Source: an uncultured Bacteroidales bacterium (GTDB lineage Bacteria > Bacteroidota > Bacteroidia > Bacteroidales > Paludibacteraceae). From it: 45,080 nt of DNA. Below the pieces are notes generated by a model that was not told the DNA's origin, ran no database searches, and saw nothing but the letters and a program-made list of their open reading frames with translations. Position 1 is the first letter of the stretch, and each line of letters begins with the position of its first letter. Position numbers and translations under genes: made by a program. Location of the stretch: assembly GCA_946059305.1 (NCBI GenBank), contig CAMGMU010000009.1:1-45080 (forward strand). The letters run 5' to 3'. Of this stretch, positions 15,681-25,004 are shown in pieces.

Positions 15681-16451
15681 TTAGTGTATATCTTCTATCT
15701 CAACAACAACGGGGCAATGGTCAGAATGCACAACCTGCTGAAGTATGCTGGCACCCTTGATGCGACTTCGTAGTGTCTCTGAAACCCAATGGTAGTCAAT
15801 GCGCCATCCTGCGTTTCGAGCTCTGGCTCCGAATCGCATACTCCACCAAGAGTATTGGTTAGGTTCTTGGCAGAATAATCGGAAAGAGTCAATAAGTCCG
15901 GTTTGCTCCCATTTGTCCATCCATTCTCGCTCTTCCGGCAAGAAGCCACTTACGCCTTTCTGTCGTTCGGGATGATTGATATCAATAGGTTTGTGGCAGA
16001 TATTATAGTCACCGCAAATGATTACATTGGGGCGCTCTTTTCGGAGTGCTTCTACCCAAGGAAGGAAAGCGGCTAAGAAATCCATCTTAAAATCTTGGCG
16101 AACGTCGCCTGTAGTGCCACTCGGCACATATACACACACAATAGTTAAGTCACTATAGTCAGCACGTAGAACGCGTCCTTCTGCATCAAAACGCTCAATT
16201 CCCATACCTGCTTTCAGGAAATCGGGTTCTTGCTTTGAGAAGATACACACACCCGAATACCCTTTCTTTTCGGCGGAATAAATATAACTCTTGTATCCTA
16301 ATTCTGCGAAAGCATGCGTATCAATCTGGTCGGGTTGAGCTTTGCTTTCTTGAATGCAGAAGACATCGGGATTTGCTTCTGGCAACCAGGTAAGTAGTCC
16401 TTTGTTGATAGCCGAACGAATGCCGTTGAGGTTATAACTGATAATTTTCAT
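15681..16451 (-). CDS. xth: Exodeoxyribonuclease III (AP endonuclease)
   Basis: 256 residues. A cytoplasmic Mg2+-dependent enzyme that cuts DNA at abasic sites and degrades 3' ends in base-excision repair. Family motifs are intact: [14 protein letters not shown] (Asn7 metal ligand region), FCIQESKAQ with the catalytic Glu about 34, [18 protein letters not shown] (about 149-160, with Asp and Asn catalytic residues), and C-terminal RIDYHW and HSDHCPVV, with the catalytic His. Its ATG overlaps the stop of the M6 protease gene as ATGA, so a DNA repair gene is embedded in an envelope operon. Confidence 0.95.
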   Translation of the reverse strand: MKIISYNLNGIRSAINKGLLTWLPEANPDVFCIQESKAQPDQIDTHAFAELGYKSYIYSAEKKGYSGVCIFSKQEPDFLKAGMGIERFDAEGRVLRADYSDLTIVCVYVPSGTTGDVRQDFKMDFLAAFLPWVEALRKERPNVIICGDYNICHKPIDINHPERQKGVSGFLPEEREWMDKWEQTGLIDSFRLFCQEPNQYSWWSMRFGARARNAGWRIDYHWVSETLRSRIKGASILQQVVHSDHCPVVVEIEDIH

Positions 16452-18127
16452 TTTTTGATATAAATTTGTATGCCTTTAGAATGATGTTCTTTACCTTCGC
16501 CATCATCGCCAACTTGGATAATATAGAATCCGGGGCTCAAGTCTTTAATTTTGACGTCTGTTGTGATTAGATTGCCACTAACGTCATAAATGGCTTCGAT
16601 TTTTGTATATGTTCGGCCTTTCTTATCTTTGGCATTGGCAGCTTCTGTTGCCATTGGAGTGAGCCAATCTGCACCGCCCATGAAGTCAAAACAAATGCGG
16701 TCGCCATCTTCCTGTATATCCGTAATAGGATATTGCTCATAAGGCAAGAAGGTATCAGCTCCGCTTGGGAAAAGGTCATTCTGCCGACCATAGATGCTAT
16801 TCGTTTTACCATCAGCTTCGATGATATCCACGCCCAATTTGTTAGCGGTGTTGTTTACTGTATTGGCAGTCCATGTGCGATAAGTATAGCTCACCTTGGT
16901 AATCATCATGCCATGACCAGGTAGATGCTCATCCCATTTGGTGTTTTGTCGATTTTCTATCAAGTAAAACTCAGTAGGATTGGGGTCATTGCCTTTAAAA
17001 TTGCATTCGCCTGTTTTGGTGATGATATACGCTTTGTTGGAGGTTTGCAGTTCATCAAGAATAGGGCTGGCAGGTTGATTAAGCAGGGTCGGTGTAAGCC
17101 ATCCGCAGAAGAATCGCTCATAAGCAGAATAGGCAGGTGGCGTATTGCCACTATTGTTATATGGTCCCACATCCATTACGTCCCATTCCGTCATGGTTTT
17201 ATGGTTGGAATAGTCGGTAGCATAGAGATCCGGCAAACCGAGCACATGAGAAAACTCATGAACAAACGTACCAATACCTGCATGCTGTTTACTGTCGTAG
17301 GCAATCTCGTTGCCGCAGGCGTAGGTATTAAGTAACTTGCCATCCAATTTTACTGTTTCAAAATAGCTGACGTAGTATGTATGTGGCCAAATCGTGTTGC
17401 GGATGTCGCTATCTGCTTCTCCGTAACCAGCATAAATGACATAAACAAAGTCAATCTCGCCGTCATTATTACAATCATATTTCGTAAAATCGATGCCATC
17501 TTCGTCAGCAAGTTGACACGCTTCTATAATCATTTCGTATGCGTAATAATCGTCATAACTGCCGTAATAACTCATGTTTTGACTGACCGTATAAGGTCCT
17601 ACCACTTCAAACTGAGGTGAATATTGCCCCATCGATTGGTCTTCAAAATACGTTTTTGCAGATCCTTCAGCATGCACTTCATAGCGGCTACCTCCATACG
17701 TATAGGAGTAGTCTCTAACATAGTTATCAGATTGAATCATCGCCTTAATATCAGCCACATCAGTGGAAAATTCCTTATCCTTGAAGTTTACTAAGATTAC
17801 CAATCCTCTTGGAGCAATATTGAGCGGGATCTCCGTGTTTTGCATAGCTGCTGTTCTTTGTGCTTGAGCGTAGGGCGAGCGGTTGATTCGCTCTGCAATG
17901 GCAGCATCGCTCAATTTTTCAATAGGACGATAGTAGCCATCCGCTTGTTGTTCAATCCATCTGCCTTCAGCATCTTCCAACCAATGAAAGCGATGATCCC
18001 CATAGGCTTTTACGATTAATGTATCACCATTGGGTTGCACTACTGCTCGCTCACCGGGCTTGGCCACGATGGCATGACTGCAGGCAGCAGCACATAGTAA
18101 CATGCATATGAGTAGATTTTTTTTCAT
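16448..18127 (-). CDS. Secreted M6-family metalloprotease with sorting-type C-tail
   Basis: 559 residues from the ATG at 18127, which starts the signal peptide [19 protein letters not shown]; the longer frame to 18193 would overlap the previous gene. A propeptide-like N-domain (about 20-95) includes [11 protein letters not shown] and GDHRFHW. The catalytic domain begins near [12 protein letters not shown] (about 106). The zinc site is [11 protein letters not shown] (first His about 290), with a Met-turn in EWDVMDVG. The C-terminus from about 505 ([10 protein letters not shown], then [11 protein letters not shown]) looks like a type A sorting domain. Second of two tandem M6 paralogues, overlapping xth by four bases. 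It probably degrades extracellular proteins; the substrate is unknown. Confidence 0.92.
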   Translation of the reverse strand: MKKNLLICMLLCAAACSHAIVAKPGERAVVQPNGDTLIVKAYGDHRFHWLEDAEGRWIEQQADGYYRPIEKLSDAAIAERINRSPYAQAQRTAAMQNTEIPLNIAPRGLVILVNFKDKEFSTDVADIKAMIQSDNYVRDYSYTYGGSRYEVHAEGSAKTYFEDQSMGQYSPQFEVVGPYTVSQNMSYYGSYDDYYAYEMIIEACQLADEDGIDFTKYDCNNDGEIDFVYVIYAGYGEADSDIRNTIWPHTYYVSYFETVKLDGKLLNTYACGNEIAYDSKQHAGIGTFVHEFSHVLGLPDLYATDYSNHKTMTEWDVMDVGPYNNSGNTPPAYSAYERFFCGWLTPTLLNQPASPILDELQTSNKAYIITKTGECNFKGNDPNPTEFYLIENRQNTKWDEHLPGHGMMITKVSYTYRTWTANTVNNTANKLGVDIIEADGKTNSIYGRQNDLFPSGADTFLPYEQYPITDIQEDGDRICFDFMGGADWLTPMATEAANAKDKKGRTYTKIEAIYDVSGNLITTDVKIKDLSPGFYIIQVGDDGEGKEHHSKGIQIYIKK

Positions 18128-18176
18128 AATATTTGTACGAATAGAGTCATTATATGATGGAACCGCGGGAACGTAC

Positions 18177-19841
18177 CTACAGTTTGGTTCCAAAAATTGA
18201 GTAGATATTTCCGTTTTTACGAATATAGAGTTGCCCGTTATGAATGATTTTTTCCGTGCTGTCTGTCGAACAATCGTAGAGCCCAGACTCCGTAGTCCCT
18301 GGTTCTTCTGTTTCTGGGATAAAGGAACTGGAGAAAATGAAGCGAATAGTGCTATCCTGCTCCGTAATGGAGGAGATGTAATGGTCAGGAATATCCATAT
18401 AGCTCGTTACATTCCTCGTGCCCGGGAAGGGAATCCTACTATCGTAATAGTAATCTCCTCCAGCAGACACAATCATTATATGTGGATCGTTTTCGGGGCA
18501 ATTAATTTTATTCTCAATCCATAATTGAAGGTCAAATCGGATTTTCCAAAGCAGCATGCCATGATGAGGAAGACCTATATCCCATCCATTTTGCTGTCGA
18601 TTTTCCATATAGTAAACCGCAGCGGTATCATAAGGAGTAGGCATGACATCGTTTAGCGTGATGCAATAGCCGCTGTAATTGTCTTGCGGAATTATTACTT
18701 CTTGAGAATCAGTAAGGAGTGTAGGCGAACTCCAACCCAAGCAGAATCGGTCGTAAACGGAGTAATTAGGAGGCACATCGCCATCTATATTATAGCTACC
18801 ACTGCCCATCAAACTGAAAGATTCGGGAGTCAGGTAATTTTCGTGGTTATATCCATATTCTGTGTCGTAATAGTCGAGTAATCCGATTACGTGACTATAC
18901 TCATGGCACAACGTACCGATGCCATTGCGTTTGGGATTCGTCAGACTAAATCCGCGTACATTACGAATTGTGGTTCTATAATTCAGTTCTGAACTGTATG
19001 CAAACTTACCGATAGTCTTTCCTCCGAAAGTGTACTGAGTAGTGTCCATATAATCCGTTAGACTGCAATTCCCAAAATATATCGAAGATGGAATATCCCA
19101 ACTGCAAGGCCAAAGTGTATTTTCTCCTCCTCCATCCGCTTCACCATAACCGGCATAAATAAGATATACAAAATCAAGCCAACCATCTTGGTCGAAGTCG
19201 TAGTTGCTGAAATCTATTCCGGGAATTTCTGCGGCAATCGAGCAAGCATGCAGTACAAAATCTCCAGGTAGTACGTCATCCTCATCTTCGTTGTTTGATC
19301 CATAATATGCAGCATTATTGGGAAGTGTAACAGGACCGACAACATCAAAAAACGGATTATACTGACCTGCAGATTGATCATAAAAATATTGGCGCACACT
19401 GCCGATTGACAAATCATAGGTGTATGTCTTCCCGTTGAGTAATGAGTCCATTTCAGCAGCACTATTGGACGCATGAAATTGCTGATCTTGGAAATTTACG
19501 AGAATAACCAACCCTCGTGGTGGCAAATCGGTGCTCTGACGCATTCTTGGAGAACGCATGTCTTCTCGTTTTTGTACTGCTCGGAGCATTCTCCTATTAC
19601 TTTCTGCAGAAAGTATTTTTTCGTATGTGCCATCTTGGCGACGAATGTATTTCTGGTTTATACTATCCACGTAAAAATGGCAAAATTCGTCTCCTACTAG
19701 TTGCAACGTAACAACTGAACCGTCAATGAGGGTGGCGGTTTTCGTGATTCGGCTTGCCGGTATTGCTCTCATGCTCGTTGTAAGTACAAGCCCGATTCCG
19801 ATAAGGAGAATACGCAATGTAAATGAGTGTGTTTGCTTCAT
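18177..19841 (-). CDS. Secreted M6-family metalloprotease (paralogue)
   Basis: 554 residues. The signal peptide runs to about residue 26 (ending TSMRA). The propeptide-like N-domain (about 30-78) includes VTLQLVGDEFCHF, and the catalytic domain starts [13 protein letters not shown] (about 108). The zinc motif is HEYSHVIGLLD (first His about 313), with a Met-turn near SFSLMGSGSYN. The C-terminus is a short tail, IIHNGQLYIRKNGNIYSIFG, instead of the full sorting domain of its neighbour. It lies 49 bases upstream of the second M6 gene and 11 bases after the small propeptide-like gene, so three related coding units run in tandem. Confidence 0.9.
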   Translation of the reverse strand: MKQTHSFTLRILLIGIGLVLTTSMRAIPASRITKTATLIDGSVVTLQLVGDEFCHFYVDSINQKYIRRQDGTYEKILSAESNRRMLRAVQKREDMRSPRMRQSTDLPPRGLVILVNFQDQQFHASNSAAEMDSLLNGKTYTYDLSIGSVRQYFYDQSAGQYNPFFDVVGPVTLPNNAAYYGSNNEDEDDVLPGDFVLHACSIAAEIPGIDFSNYDFDQDGWLDFVYLIYAGYGEADGGGENTLWPCSWDIPSSIYFGNCSLTDYMDTTQYTFGGKTIGKFAYSSELNYRTTIRNVRGFSLTNPKRNGIGTLCHEYSHVIGLLDYYDTEYGYNHENYLTPESFSLMGSGSYNIDGDVPPNYSVYDRFCLGWSSPTLLTDSQEVIIPQDNYSGYCITLNDVMPTPYDTAAVYYMENRQQNGWDIGLPHHGMLLWKIRFDLQLWIENKINCPENDPHIMIVSAGGDYYYDSRIPFPGTRNVTSYMDIPDHYISSITEQDSTIRFIFSSSFIPETEEPGTTESGLYDCSTDSTEKIIHNGQLYIRKNGNIYSIFGTKL

Positions 19842-19852
19842 GTGTATTGTTT

Positions 19853-20197
19853 TTAGCGTTTGGGAATTTGTTTACGAATAATCCATTTATTTTCGCATCT
19901 GCTGCGATCTACTTCGTTATGAGCCTTACGCTTTAAAGCTACAGCTTTCCGCTTGGTCTCACCTTTTTTTCCGGAATATTCCTGCCAAACGGCATAGCAA
20001 AAAAAGCCTTTCTCATTTTTTTGCAGAAGTAGGCCGTCAGCGGTGGTGTAAAAATGAAATCGTTCATCGCCAATAAGGCGCACTTGAAGGGTGTCACCGT
20101 TGGGTTGGATATAATCAATTATGCCGGGATGGGCAGGTACTGCTTGAGCGGATATTACTATCTGCAGGAGTACGAAAAATGGGAAAAATCGCTTCAT
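19853..20197 (-). CDS. Stand-alone M6-propeptide-like exported protein
   Basis: 114 residues: a signal peptide (MKRFFPFFVLLQIVISAQA) followed by HPGIIDYIQPNGDTLQVRLI and GDERFHFYTTADGLLL, then a basic, helical C-terminal part. The body aligns with the N-terminal propeptide region of both M6 proteases directly downstream (shared QPNGDTL-x-V and GD-x-RFH), but the catalytic domain is absent. It ends in TAA-type closure 11 bases before the first protease, which has its own signal and propeptide, so this is not one frameshifted gene. Its ATG overlaps the mlaF stop as ATGA. It may act in trans as inhibitor or folding helper for the proteases, or be a remnant of a third M6 gene. Confidence 0.75.
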   Translation of the reverse strand: MKRFFPFFVLLQIVISAQAVPAHPGIIDYIQPNGDTLQVRLIGDERFHFYTTADGLLLQKNEKGFFCYAVWQEYSGKKGETKRKAVALKRKAHNEVDRSRCENKWIIRKQIPKR

Positions 20198-20952
20198 TGG
20201 TTTGCTTGTTTGACTTTTTTAAAAAGGTTACTTGCAAATACAAAATTGTTGAGATCCGCATTTGTTTCAGAATAGACATTATCTTTGGTTCCTTCCCAAA
20301 CCATGCAGCCATCTTTGAGAAAAACGATGTGATCGCCAATCTCGAGAATTGAATTCATATCATGGGAATTGATAACGGTGCAGATTTTGTATTCTTCGGT
20401 AATTTCATGAATGAGTTGGTCAATTACTAGCGACGTTTTGGGATCCAATCCGGAGTTGGGCTCATCGCAAAAGAGGTACTTGGGATTCATAGCAATTGCA
20501 CGAGCGATAGCTACTCGCTTCTGCATTCCACCTGAAATCTCTGCGGGCATGAGATTATATGCAACTGGCAGAATATTTACCCGACTCAAGCAAAATTTGG
20601 CCCGATCTTCCATTTCTTTGCGGGTCATAGAAGAGAACATTTCCAAGGGATACATGACGTTGCTTAATACCGTTTCAGAATCAAACAGTGCGGCACCTTG
20701 AAATAACATTCCAACTTCTCTACGAAGCATGATAATCTCTTTCTCTTTCATCTCAGGTAGATTTCTTCCATCGTATTCTATTCGACCGGAATCAATGGAA
20801 TGAAGCCCAATGATAGATTTCATCAACACAGTTTTGCCGCTGCCAGACTGCCCAATAATCATGTTGCATTGGCCATCAAGCATCTCGGTAGAGATATTAT
20901 CCAATACCACATGATCGTCAAAACTTTTATGAACATTTTTTACCGAAATCAT
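20194..20952 (-). CDS. mlaF: MlaF-type ABC transporter ATPase (MCE/phospholipid transport)
   Basis: 252 residues. Walker A is GQSGSGKTVL (about 34-43), with VGMLFQGAALFDSETVLSNV containing the Q-loop and the FQ-x-x-A-LFDS segment typical of MlaF. The signature is ISGGMQKRVAIARA (about 140-153), and Walker B is YLFCDEPNSGLDP, where the MQKR and P-N/T-SGLDP forms are subgroup markers. With MlaE it forms the inner-membrane pump that moves phospholipids between the inner and outer membrane to keep lipid asymmetry. It overlaps mlaE by one base (TGATG). No MCE-domain substrate-binding gene (mlaD) follows; the next gene is the M6-propeptide-like protein. Confidence 0.92.
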   Translation of the reverse strand: MISVKNVHKSFDDHVVLDNISTEMLDGQCNMIIGQSGSGKTVLMKSIIGLHSIDSGRIEYDGRNLPEMKEKEIIMLRREVGMLFQGAALFDSETVLSNVMYPLEMFSSMTRKEMEDRAKFCLSRVNILPVAYNLMPAEISGGMQKRVAIARAIAMNPKYLFCDEPNSGLDPKTSLVIDQLIHEITEEYKICTVINSHDMNSILEIGDHIVFLKDGCMVWEGTKDNVYSETNADLNNFVFASNLFKKVKQANQ

Positions 20953-21692
20953 CAGCTTAGCATCAGTTTTGTTAAGAAAATATCAAGAAATAGAATTACA
21001 ACGATGGATTTGACGACTGCATTTGTAGATGCTTTACCTACTTCGAGTGCACCACCATGTGCAGAATAGCCGTAATATGCACTCACACTGGTAATAACAA
21101 AGGCATAAATAACGGACTTCACAATCGCGTAAGGGACGTGATGCGTCATAAACGCATACGTGATGCCATAGACATATTCATCCACCGTAAGAATACCGCC
21201 CCATGCTGCCATACAGTAACCACCAATAAGAGCAGCTCCTACTGAGAAAATGACGAGCGTGGGCATCATCAGCATGAAAGCAGTAATCTTAGGAAGTATC
21301 AAGTAGTTAGCGGAGTTTACGCCCATGATTTCCATGGCATCAATCTGCTCAGTAATACGCATTGTGCCAATTTCAGAAGCGATATTAGAACCTACTTTGC
21401 CAGCTAAAATCAAGCAGAGGATAGTACTCGAAAACTCCAAGAGCATCGTGTCACGAGTAACAACGCCCACCGTATATTTGGGCAAAAGCGGATTGGCCAT
21501 ATCGAGTTTAATCTGCATGGTCATGATTGCTCCGATAAACACGGAGATAATCAAGTCGATGGGCACAGATTGCGTCCCCAACTTATCAAGCTCCTTAGCA
21601 AATTGACGCCAAAACATGCGTTGTTTATCAGGTCGCCTGAATACTCTGCCAAGCAGAATAAAATACTCGCCAACTATTCTTAAAAACTGCAT
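20952..21692 (-). CDS. mlaE: MlaE-type ABC transporter permease
   Basis: 246 residues with about five membrane segments. The family core LILAGKVGSNIASEIGTMRITEQIDAMEIMG is present (about 94-124), matching the conserved MlaE pattern A-G-x-V-G-x-x-I-A-S/A-E-x-G-T-M-x-x-T-E-Q-I-D-A. It is the inner-membrane permease for phospholipid transport, partnered with the ATPase encoded next with a one-base overlap. It starts 5 bases after the stop of the BIG2 surface protein. Confidence 0.94.
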   Translation of the reverse strand: MQFLRIVGEYFILLGRVFRRPDKQRMFWRQFAKELDKLGTQSVPIDLIISVFIGAIMTMQIKLDMANPLLPKYTVGVVTRDTMLLEFSSTILCLILAGKVGSNIASEIGTMRITEQIDAMEIMGVNSANYLILPKITAFMLMMPTLVIFSVGAALIGGYCMAAWGGILTVDEYVYGITYAFMTHHVPYAIVKSVIYAFVITSVSAYYGYSAHGGALEVGKASTNAVVKSIVVILFLDIFLTKLMLS

Positions 21693-21697
21693 TTATT

Positions 21698-24600
21698 CTA
21701 TAAAATTACATATACAACTTTATTATCAATAATATAAAGTCCACTATTAGAAATTGTATGAATCCTGCGGCCCATAATGTCATAAATCACGTGTTGGCCG
21801 GGATGAGAAAGGATATCCTCTAGTGCGGAGAAGAGTCGCACCTCAATTTCGCAGGATGCATAAACGCCAGATCCGTCTGTTGCCGAAACTGTTATGGTCG
21901 CTTTTCCTTCAGCAATGCCTACAATATTGCCTTCATTATTTACTATCGCTACTTTTTCGTCAGAACTAGCCCACATGAGGGACTGAATCGTTGCATTTTG
22001 TGGAGAAATACTGGCTTTGAGTTTACTGTTTTCTTCTACATAAAGCAGTAATGATTCTGCATTTAGAACGATTTGTTCTACGTATATTGGTGTAACGATG
22101 ATATGGCATTGGGCAGATTGAAGTGAGCCATCCAATGCTGTACAAATGATGTCAGCTTCTCCTACTTGGTAAGCTCGGCATAAGCCATTCTCAACGCTGA
22201 TGATATTGGGATTTGAACTTTCCCAATTAACGTCTTTGTGTGCATTGCTCGGTTGGATAAGAGCTTGTAAGTAGATAGAATCATGAATTGTAAGCGACAG
22301 TGATTCAATAGCATGATCGTTATCTTTTAAACAAATCTCAAGGCTTGTGACATATGGTGCGCTGACAATGAAGCGACAATTGCTGCTGATTTGTGAACCA
22401 TCTGTAGCATGTGCGCTAACTATTGCAGTGCCTTCTTGCAATGCCACACAAACGCCATCATTAACGCTGACTACCGAAGTATCCGAACTTGTCCATAGAA
22501 GTTGCTTAGTTGTAGCGTTGGTCGGGTATGGGGTGGCTATTAATCGAATCGTATCACCAATAAAGCAGTTTGCTTCTGCCATGTTGAGCACAATTTGATT
22601 AATGAGAATGGGCTCAACCTCTATCTCGATGGAGTCAATAGCGCCATGACCATCTGCTGCAAATGCAGTTACAACAACTGTGCCAACGGCTAATGCGATG
22701 CAGCGGCCAATAGAGTCAACGCTTATTATTTCAGGATGACTACTTTGCCATATTACAGAAGGGTTGGTAGCATTGAGCGGGGTGATTTCGGCGGATAGAA
22801 GGAGGGTGTCGCCAATGAGAAGGGTATTTGTTTCGCTCGATAGCAAGATTGACGAAACAAAAACGGAATCAATGGTTTGACTATTGTTGCTAACTTGCAC
22901 AATACAACTATCTATCAGGTTGGTGCCATCCATGGTAGTGGCATAAATAGTGGCATTACCTACGGAAATACCACTCACAACCCCTCGCTCGGCAATAGCA
23001 ACAGATGAGTCGCTCGATGTCCAAAGCAGTTCTCTCTGCGAAGCATTGGTTGGCAAAAGGGTATAAGTAATAACTTGCTGCTCACCAATGCTAATCTGCA
23101 TGGTGTCGGACTCCAACTGAAGCGATTCTGCCACAATTGGACGGTTCGATACTGAGATACGCAGTGTGCGTGAAAAGCGTGTAGTGCTTGTGAATCCATC
23201 CGATGTTTCGATATATACGGTTATTGTTACACTGCCTTTGGTCTTAGCTATACATGTGCCAGTAGAGTCAATACTGATGATGCGTTCGCGACTGCTTTCT
23301 GTCCATCGGTAAATCCTTGCATCTGCAATGTTTGGAACAAATTGGTAGTTGATTTGGAACGTATCGCCAACGTAAATCGTATTTGGTGCCGACAGAATTA
23401 CGTTTTCAGCTGCTGGCGCATGGCAAAAAACAATGCATTGTGCTTCAAGATTGGAGCCATCTGTTGTGCGGACGCGTATGGTGTCCAAACCATAACCAAT
23501 AATGCGTACGAATCCGTTATTCACACTCGCAACTCCGTGATTAGTGGACTGCCACTCTACATTCGGATTGGTTGTGTTAGCTGGGAAAATGGTAACACTT
23601 AGCTGAATGCTATCATCCATTTGAGCGCTCACATACGTTTTGTTGAGCATGATATTGGTTGCTAATATAGGTCGAACACGAACCAAACAAGTATCAGATA
23701 AATTCGTGCCGTCTTGCGTAGAGGCAATGATATATGTTGTACCAACGGCCTTTGCTGTACATTGGCCGAGACTGTCAATTTCTGCGATTTGAGTGTTCCT
23801 ACTATGCCAAATAGGAGTACGAATGGCTGCACTGTTTGGGGTAATTGTAGCGTGCAGCGAGGCTGTTCCGCCAGGATAAAGAAGAATGGAGTCTTCCTCA
23901 ATGTTGATAGCTGTAGAAAGAGAATATACGGCATACTCCTCCTCTGTCATGATTCGAAGTGTGTCGTCGGCCGATGAAGGAACTTCAAGATAAGCTTCGT
24001 TGGCAGGAAGATAACTCAATCCAGATACTTTAGCAAAGCAGAGCTGTCCATCTTCAGTAGAAGTGAGAACGCGCATAGTAACGGGATTATACGCTATTTG
24101 TGCGTCGGAAGAATAGGCTTTGCGATTGGGATTACAGAAGAAGTTTCCCTTGAGTTTATTGCCTTGAATGGGCGAAAGATTAGAACCTTCTTCGATGTTT
24201 ACGCGATTGTTGTAATGATTTGGTCCTACGCATTTGATATACACTGGCGTATAGGGAGGCACTTTGCCTGTAATTTCGCTAAAAATGGCTGCACTCCTAT
24301 ATACCTTATTAATATAATACGCGCGAAGTCCGGTGTTTTGCAAGTCGATAGCAAACGATGCATAAAACGGACGATAATACGTGTTGCCAAACTGAACGGT
24401 AGGCAAAATACCAAAGTAGTCACCATTATAGCCAAACGGAATAACATTCCATTGGATATAGGCACCTTGTCGATTTGTGCTGAGGTAGCTACCCTCCAGA
24501 TTGGGATTGTTTTGATTATCGAGTTCGCCCAAATATTTGGTTACGCCATTAGAAGATGCATATACCCAAAATGTACCGTTAGAGCGGCGGCTGGTTTCAA

Positions 24601-24928
24601 CATAATGTTGAATGAGCTGATAAACGCCTGTACCTTGTGCTTCGATATTGTATTTATGGGTAGCAGCATCGATTTGGCGAATGAACATCACGCTTGCAGG
24701 ATCATAATGCAGGCGAGCTGTATCACGATGCAATTCGATGGCACCCATCTCTGCATCCATCGTTGCATAATCAAGGCTTCCTGTATTATCTAATACATAA
24801 GCATAACGTCCTGTACCATAGTTTTGTACACGGTAAAAACCATTGCTCGGGTAGCCCTGAAAAGGAGACTGCGCAAATGTAGCGCAACTGGCAAAAAGGA
24901 GGAGTAATATTTTGTAGAATCGTTTCAT
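21698..24928 (-). CDS. Large exported protein with eight BIG2 Ig-like repeats
   Basis: 1076 residues. The signal peptide (about 1-19) is followed by a ~320-residue N-domain with aromatic-rich beta pattern (NGFYRVQNYGTGRYAYVLDN at its start), not assigned to a family. From about residue 340 to 1030 I count eight BIG2 (bacterial Ig-like group 2) repeats of 80-90 residues, each with a W-x-S-S-x-x-x-I/V core followed by G-x-x-x-A-x-x-x-G-x-x-x-I/V and a DGS/T segment. The end, YDIMGRRIHTISNSGLYII, is a sorting-type tail. BIG2 arrays serve as rigid surface stalks, so an adhesin-like surface role for the N-domain is likely. It is the first gene of the long - strand operon; I see no consensus promoter in the 76 bases upstream. 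Confidence 0.88.
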   Translation of the reverse strand: MKRFYKILLLLFASCATFAQSPFQGYPSNGFYRVQNYGTGRYAYVLDNTGSLDYATMDAEMGAIELHRDTARLHYDPASVMFIRQIDAATHKYNIEAQGTGVYQLIQHYVETSRRSNGTFWVYASSNGVTKYLGELDNQNNPNLEGSYLSTNRQGAYIQWNVIPFGYNGDYFGILPTVQFGNTYYRPFYASFAIDLQNTGLRAYYINKVYRSAAIFSEITGKVPPYTPVYIKCVGPNHYNNRVNIEEGSNLSPIQGNKLKGNFFCNPNRKAYSSDAQIAYNPVTMRVLTSTEDGQLCFAKVSGLSYLPANEAYLEVPSSADDTLRIMTEEEYAVYSLSTAINIEEDSILLYPGGTASLHATITPNSAAIRTPIWHSRNTQIAEIDSLGQCTAKAVGTTYIIASTQDGTNLSDTCLVRVRPILATNIMLNKTYVSAQMDDSIQLSVTIFPANTTNPNVEWQSTNHGVASVNNGFVRIIGYGLDTIRVRTTDGSNLEAQCIVFCHAPAAENVILSAPNTIYVGDTFQINYQFVPNIADARIYRWTESSRERIISIDSTGTCIAKTKGSVTITVYIETSDGFTSTTRFSRTLRISVSNRPIVAESLQLESDTMQISIGEQQVITYTLLPTNASQRELLWTSSDSSVAIAERGVVSGISVGNATIYATTMDGTNLIDSCIVQVSNNSQTIDSVFVSSILLSSETNTLLIGDTLLLSAEITPLNATNPSVIWQSSHPEIISVDSIGRCIALAVGTVVVTAFAADGHGAIDSIEIEVEPILINQIVLNMAEANCFIGDTIRLIATPYPTNATTKQLLWTSSDTSVVSVNDGVCVALQEGTAIVSAHATDGSQISSNCRFIVSAPYVTSLEICLKDNDHAIESLSLTIHDSIYLQALIQPSNAHKDVNWESSNPNIISVENGLCRAYQVGEADIICTALDGSLQSAQCHIIVTPIYVEQIVLNAESLLLYVEENSKLKASISPQNATIQSLMWASSDEKVAIVNNEGNIVGIAEGKATITVSATDGSGVYASCEIEVRLFSALEDILSHPGQHVIYDIMGRRIHTISNSGLYIIDNKVVYVIL

Positions 24929-24941
24929 CGTTTAGGATAAG

Positions 24942-24973
24942 AAAGTCAATCCCATATTGCAGGGATTGACTTT
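24942..24973 (-). terminator. Terminator after the OmpA-family gene
   Basis: A perfect 12-bp inverted repeat, AAAGTCAATCCC (24942-24953) and GGGATTGACTTT (24962-24973), with an 8-base loop, lies between the OmpA-like stop and the BIG2 start. The T-run on the - strand is short, so termination may be partial, allowing some read-through to the BIG2 operon. Confidence 0.7.
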
Positions 24974-25004
24974 CAAAAAGTTCATTAAGTAAAAGAACAA
25001 ATTT

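Noticed and set aside
19841..20197. Frameshifted single M6 protease gene
   Set aside because: The downstream protease has its own complete signal peptide and propeptide, so joining the frames would duplicate both.
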